This document shows, in pieces, positions 63,235 through 64,000 of a DNA stretch of 64,000 nt. The notes beneath the pieces are model-generated. The model made no database searches. It was given only the letters and a program-made list of their open reading frames with translations, and had not been told where the DNA came from. Within the stretch, counting starts at the first letter, position 1. Every line of letters begins with the position of its first letter. Both the position numbers and the translations under genes were made by a program. Origin of the DNA: Ariolimax columbianus (taxonomy: Eukaryota > Mollusca > Gastropoda > Stylommatophora > Arionidae); contig JAVGWX010000007.1 in assembly GCA_036924085.1 (NCBI GenBank), forward strand, positions 37,570,643 to 37,634,642. The letters run 5' to 3'.

Positions 63235-64000
63235 GTTAAATATTTGTTATGTTTGTTCATATTTATGTGTGTGACCCACATATATGTACTTGTATTGGCA
63301 TGATTACTCGTTTCCTCTATTCTACATATTTGCATTTCTTTTTAGTATGTCGACGCCATAGCAGTGGAGAATAGGTTTCCTTTTTGCATTTTGGATGGAC
63401 AAATTGGTGACTATTCGCTATGATTGTGTGTTTTTGGATGTGAATTATTGTTTTATGGTACAAATTCTACACAAATTTTGACTAAAAGAACAACCTGTTT
63501 CGCATCATGTCTGGTCAGTTCTCATTGTCAAGGTATGTTAAGTTGCGTACTTTCTTGTCCAAAATTGATGCCGCTCGAATGGCCATTGCTGACCATAGAG
63601 AGCTAAGTGCATTATCATGACATATTTCAGTTATGAATTGTTGATTTATTACCAGGACTTTCATATATAGGATGACTGACCAGTCAGCATGGTCAGACTA
63701 CATTCATGCAAAATATGTTAAATTTGAACTAGGCACTATTTCAACTTTTATTTCCACATAACAATGTGCACAAACTAAAATATATTGTATTACTTACACA
63801 GTATTAGTCTTTCTTCTGAAGGAAAAAAATGCACTGCTGTGTGCTTGCACTGAAGTACCACTTATTGATGTCTTAAATTGTGTTAAAGTGATCCATAACA
63901 TTACTGCCGCAGGGATGTTGAGGTGTTAGCGATCTCACATTTCAAAGGCTAGGATATATGAGGGGGGCAGACATCATCTCTCTCTCTCTCTCACCACTTC
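63235..64000. other. No recognisable feature
   Basis: AT-rich unique-looking sequence that ends in a (CT)n tract at 63977-63993. No gene, RNA or known repeat is seen. Confidence 0.4.

Overview
The window looks like intergenic DNA from a repeat-rich animal genome. The mixture of many non-LTR retrotransposon (LINE) fragments, several tRNA-headed SINE families, mariner-type DNA transposons and TTAGGG-like DNA fits a lophotrochozoan, most likely a mollusc. That placement rests on recall of similar LINE proteins, not on a search. I found no host protein-coding gene. The only host genes I can support are two tRNA-Leu genes, at 2218-2299 (anticodon UAG) and 3970-4051 (anticodon AAG). They are 82/82 identical except for anticodon base 34 and lie in a local duplication.

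Layout. 0-5 kb: a possible LTR or promoter remnant, SINE fragments, the duplicated tRNA-Leu block, and a degenerate AT-rich array split by a SINE. 5-13 kb: LINE reverse transcriptase (RT) with a 49-bp array, a SINE with a 37-bp array, a 27-bp array, and an RNase H fragment interrupted by (TA)n. 13-26 kb: microsatellites, LINE 3' ends, SINEs, an RNase H with a 54-bp array, and a fold-back mariner relative split by a probable solo LTR. 26-37 kb: a degenerate telomere-like block, a second RNase H with a homologous 54-bp array, and dense SINEs. 37-45 kb: one LINE RT carrying three different arrays, then 51-, ~26-30- and 29-bp arrays. 45-60 kb: LINE fragments in both orientations, many cut by SINE-X or by a fold-back mariner, plus a 39-bp array inside an RT. 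60-64 kb: a 43-bp array that starts in a LINE zinc-knuckle region, then two SINE-X fragments and unique sequence.

Two themes run through the window. First, one 345-bp SINE-like family, called SINE-X here, has about 25 copies. The best have perfect 11-14 bp target-site duplications, and several interrupt LINE genes. Second, roughly a fifth of the window is tandem repeat, and most arrays are not independent satellites. Their unit can be read as an internal segment of a LINE gene or SINE body, with the rest of the parent element still present on one or both sides. Arrays therefore seem to be born repeatedly inside transposable elements. Two different LINEs amplified the same homologous 54-bp stretch of their RNase H domain. 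The long open frames over arrays (up to 413 codons) are by-products of periodicity and should not be read as genes.

Family names used here (SINE-A, B, C, D, I, X; repeats F and G) are local labels. Boundaries were read by eye and may be off by some bases.
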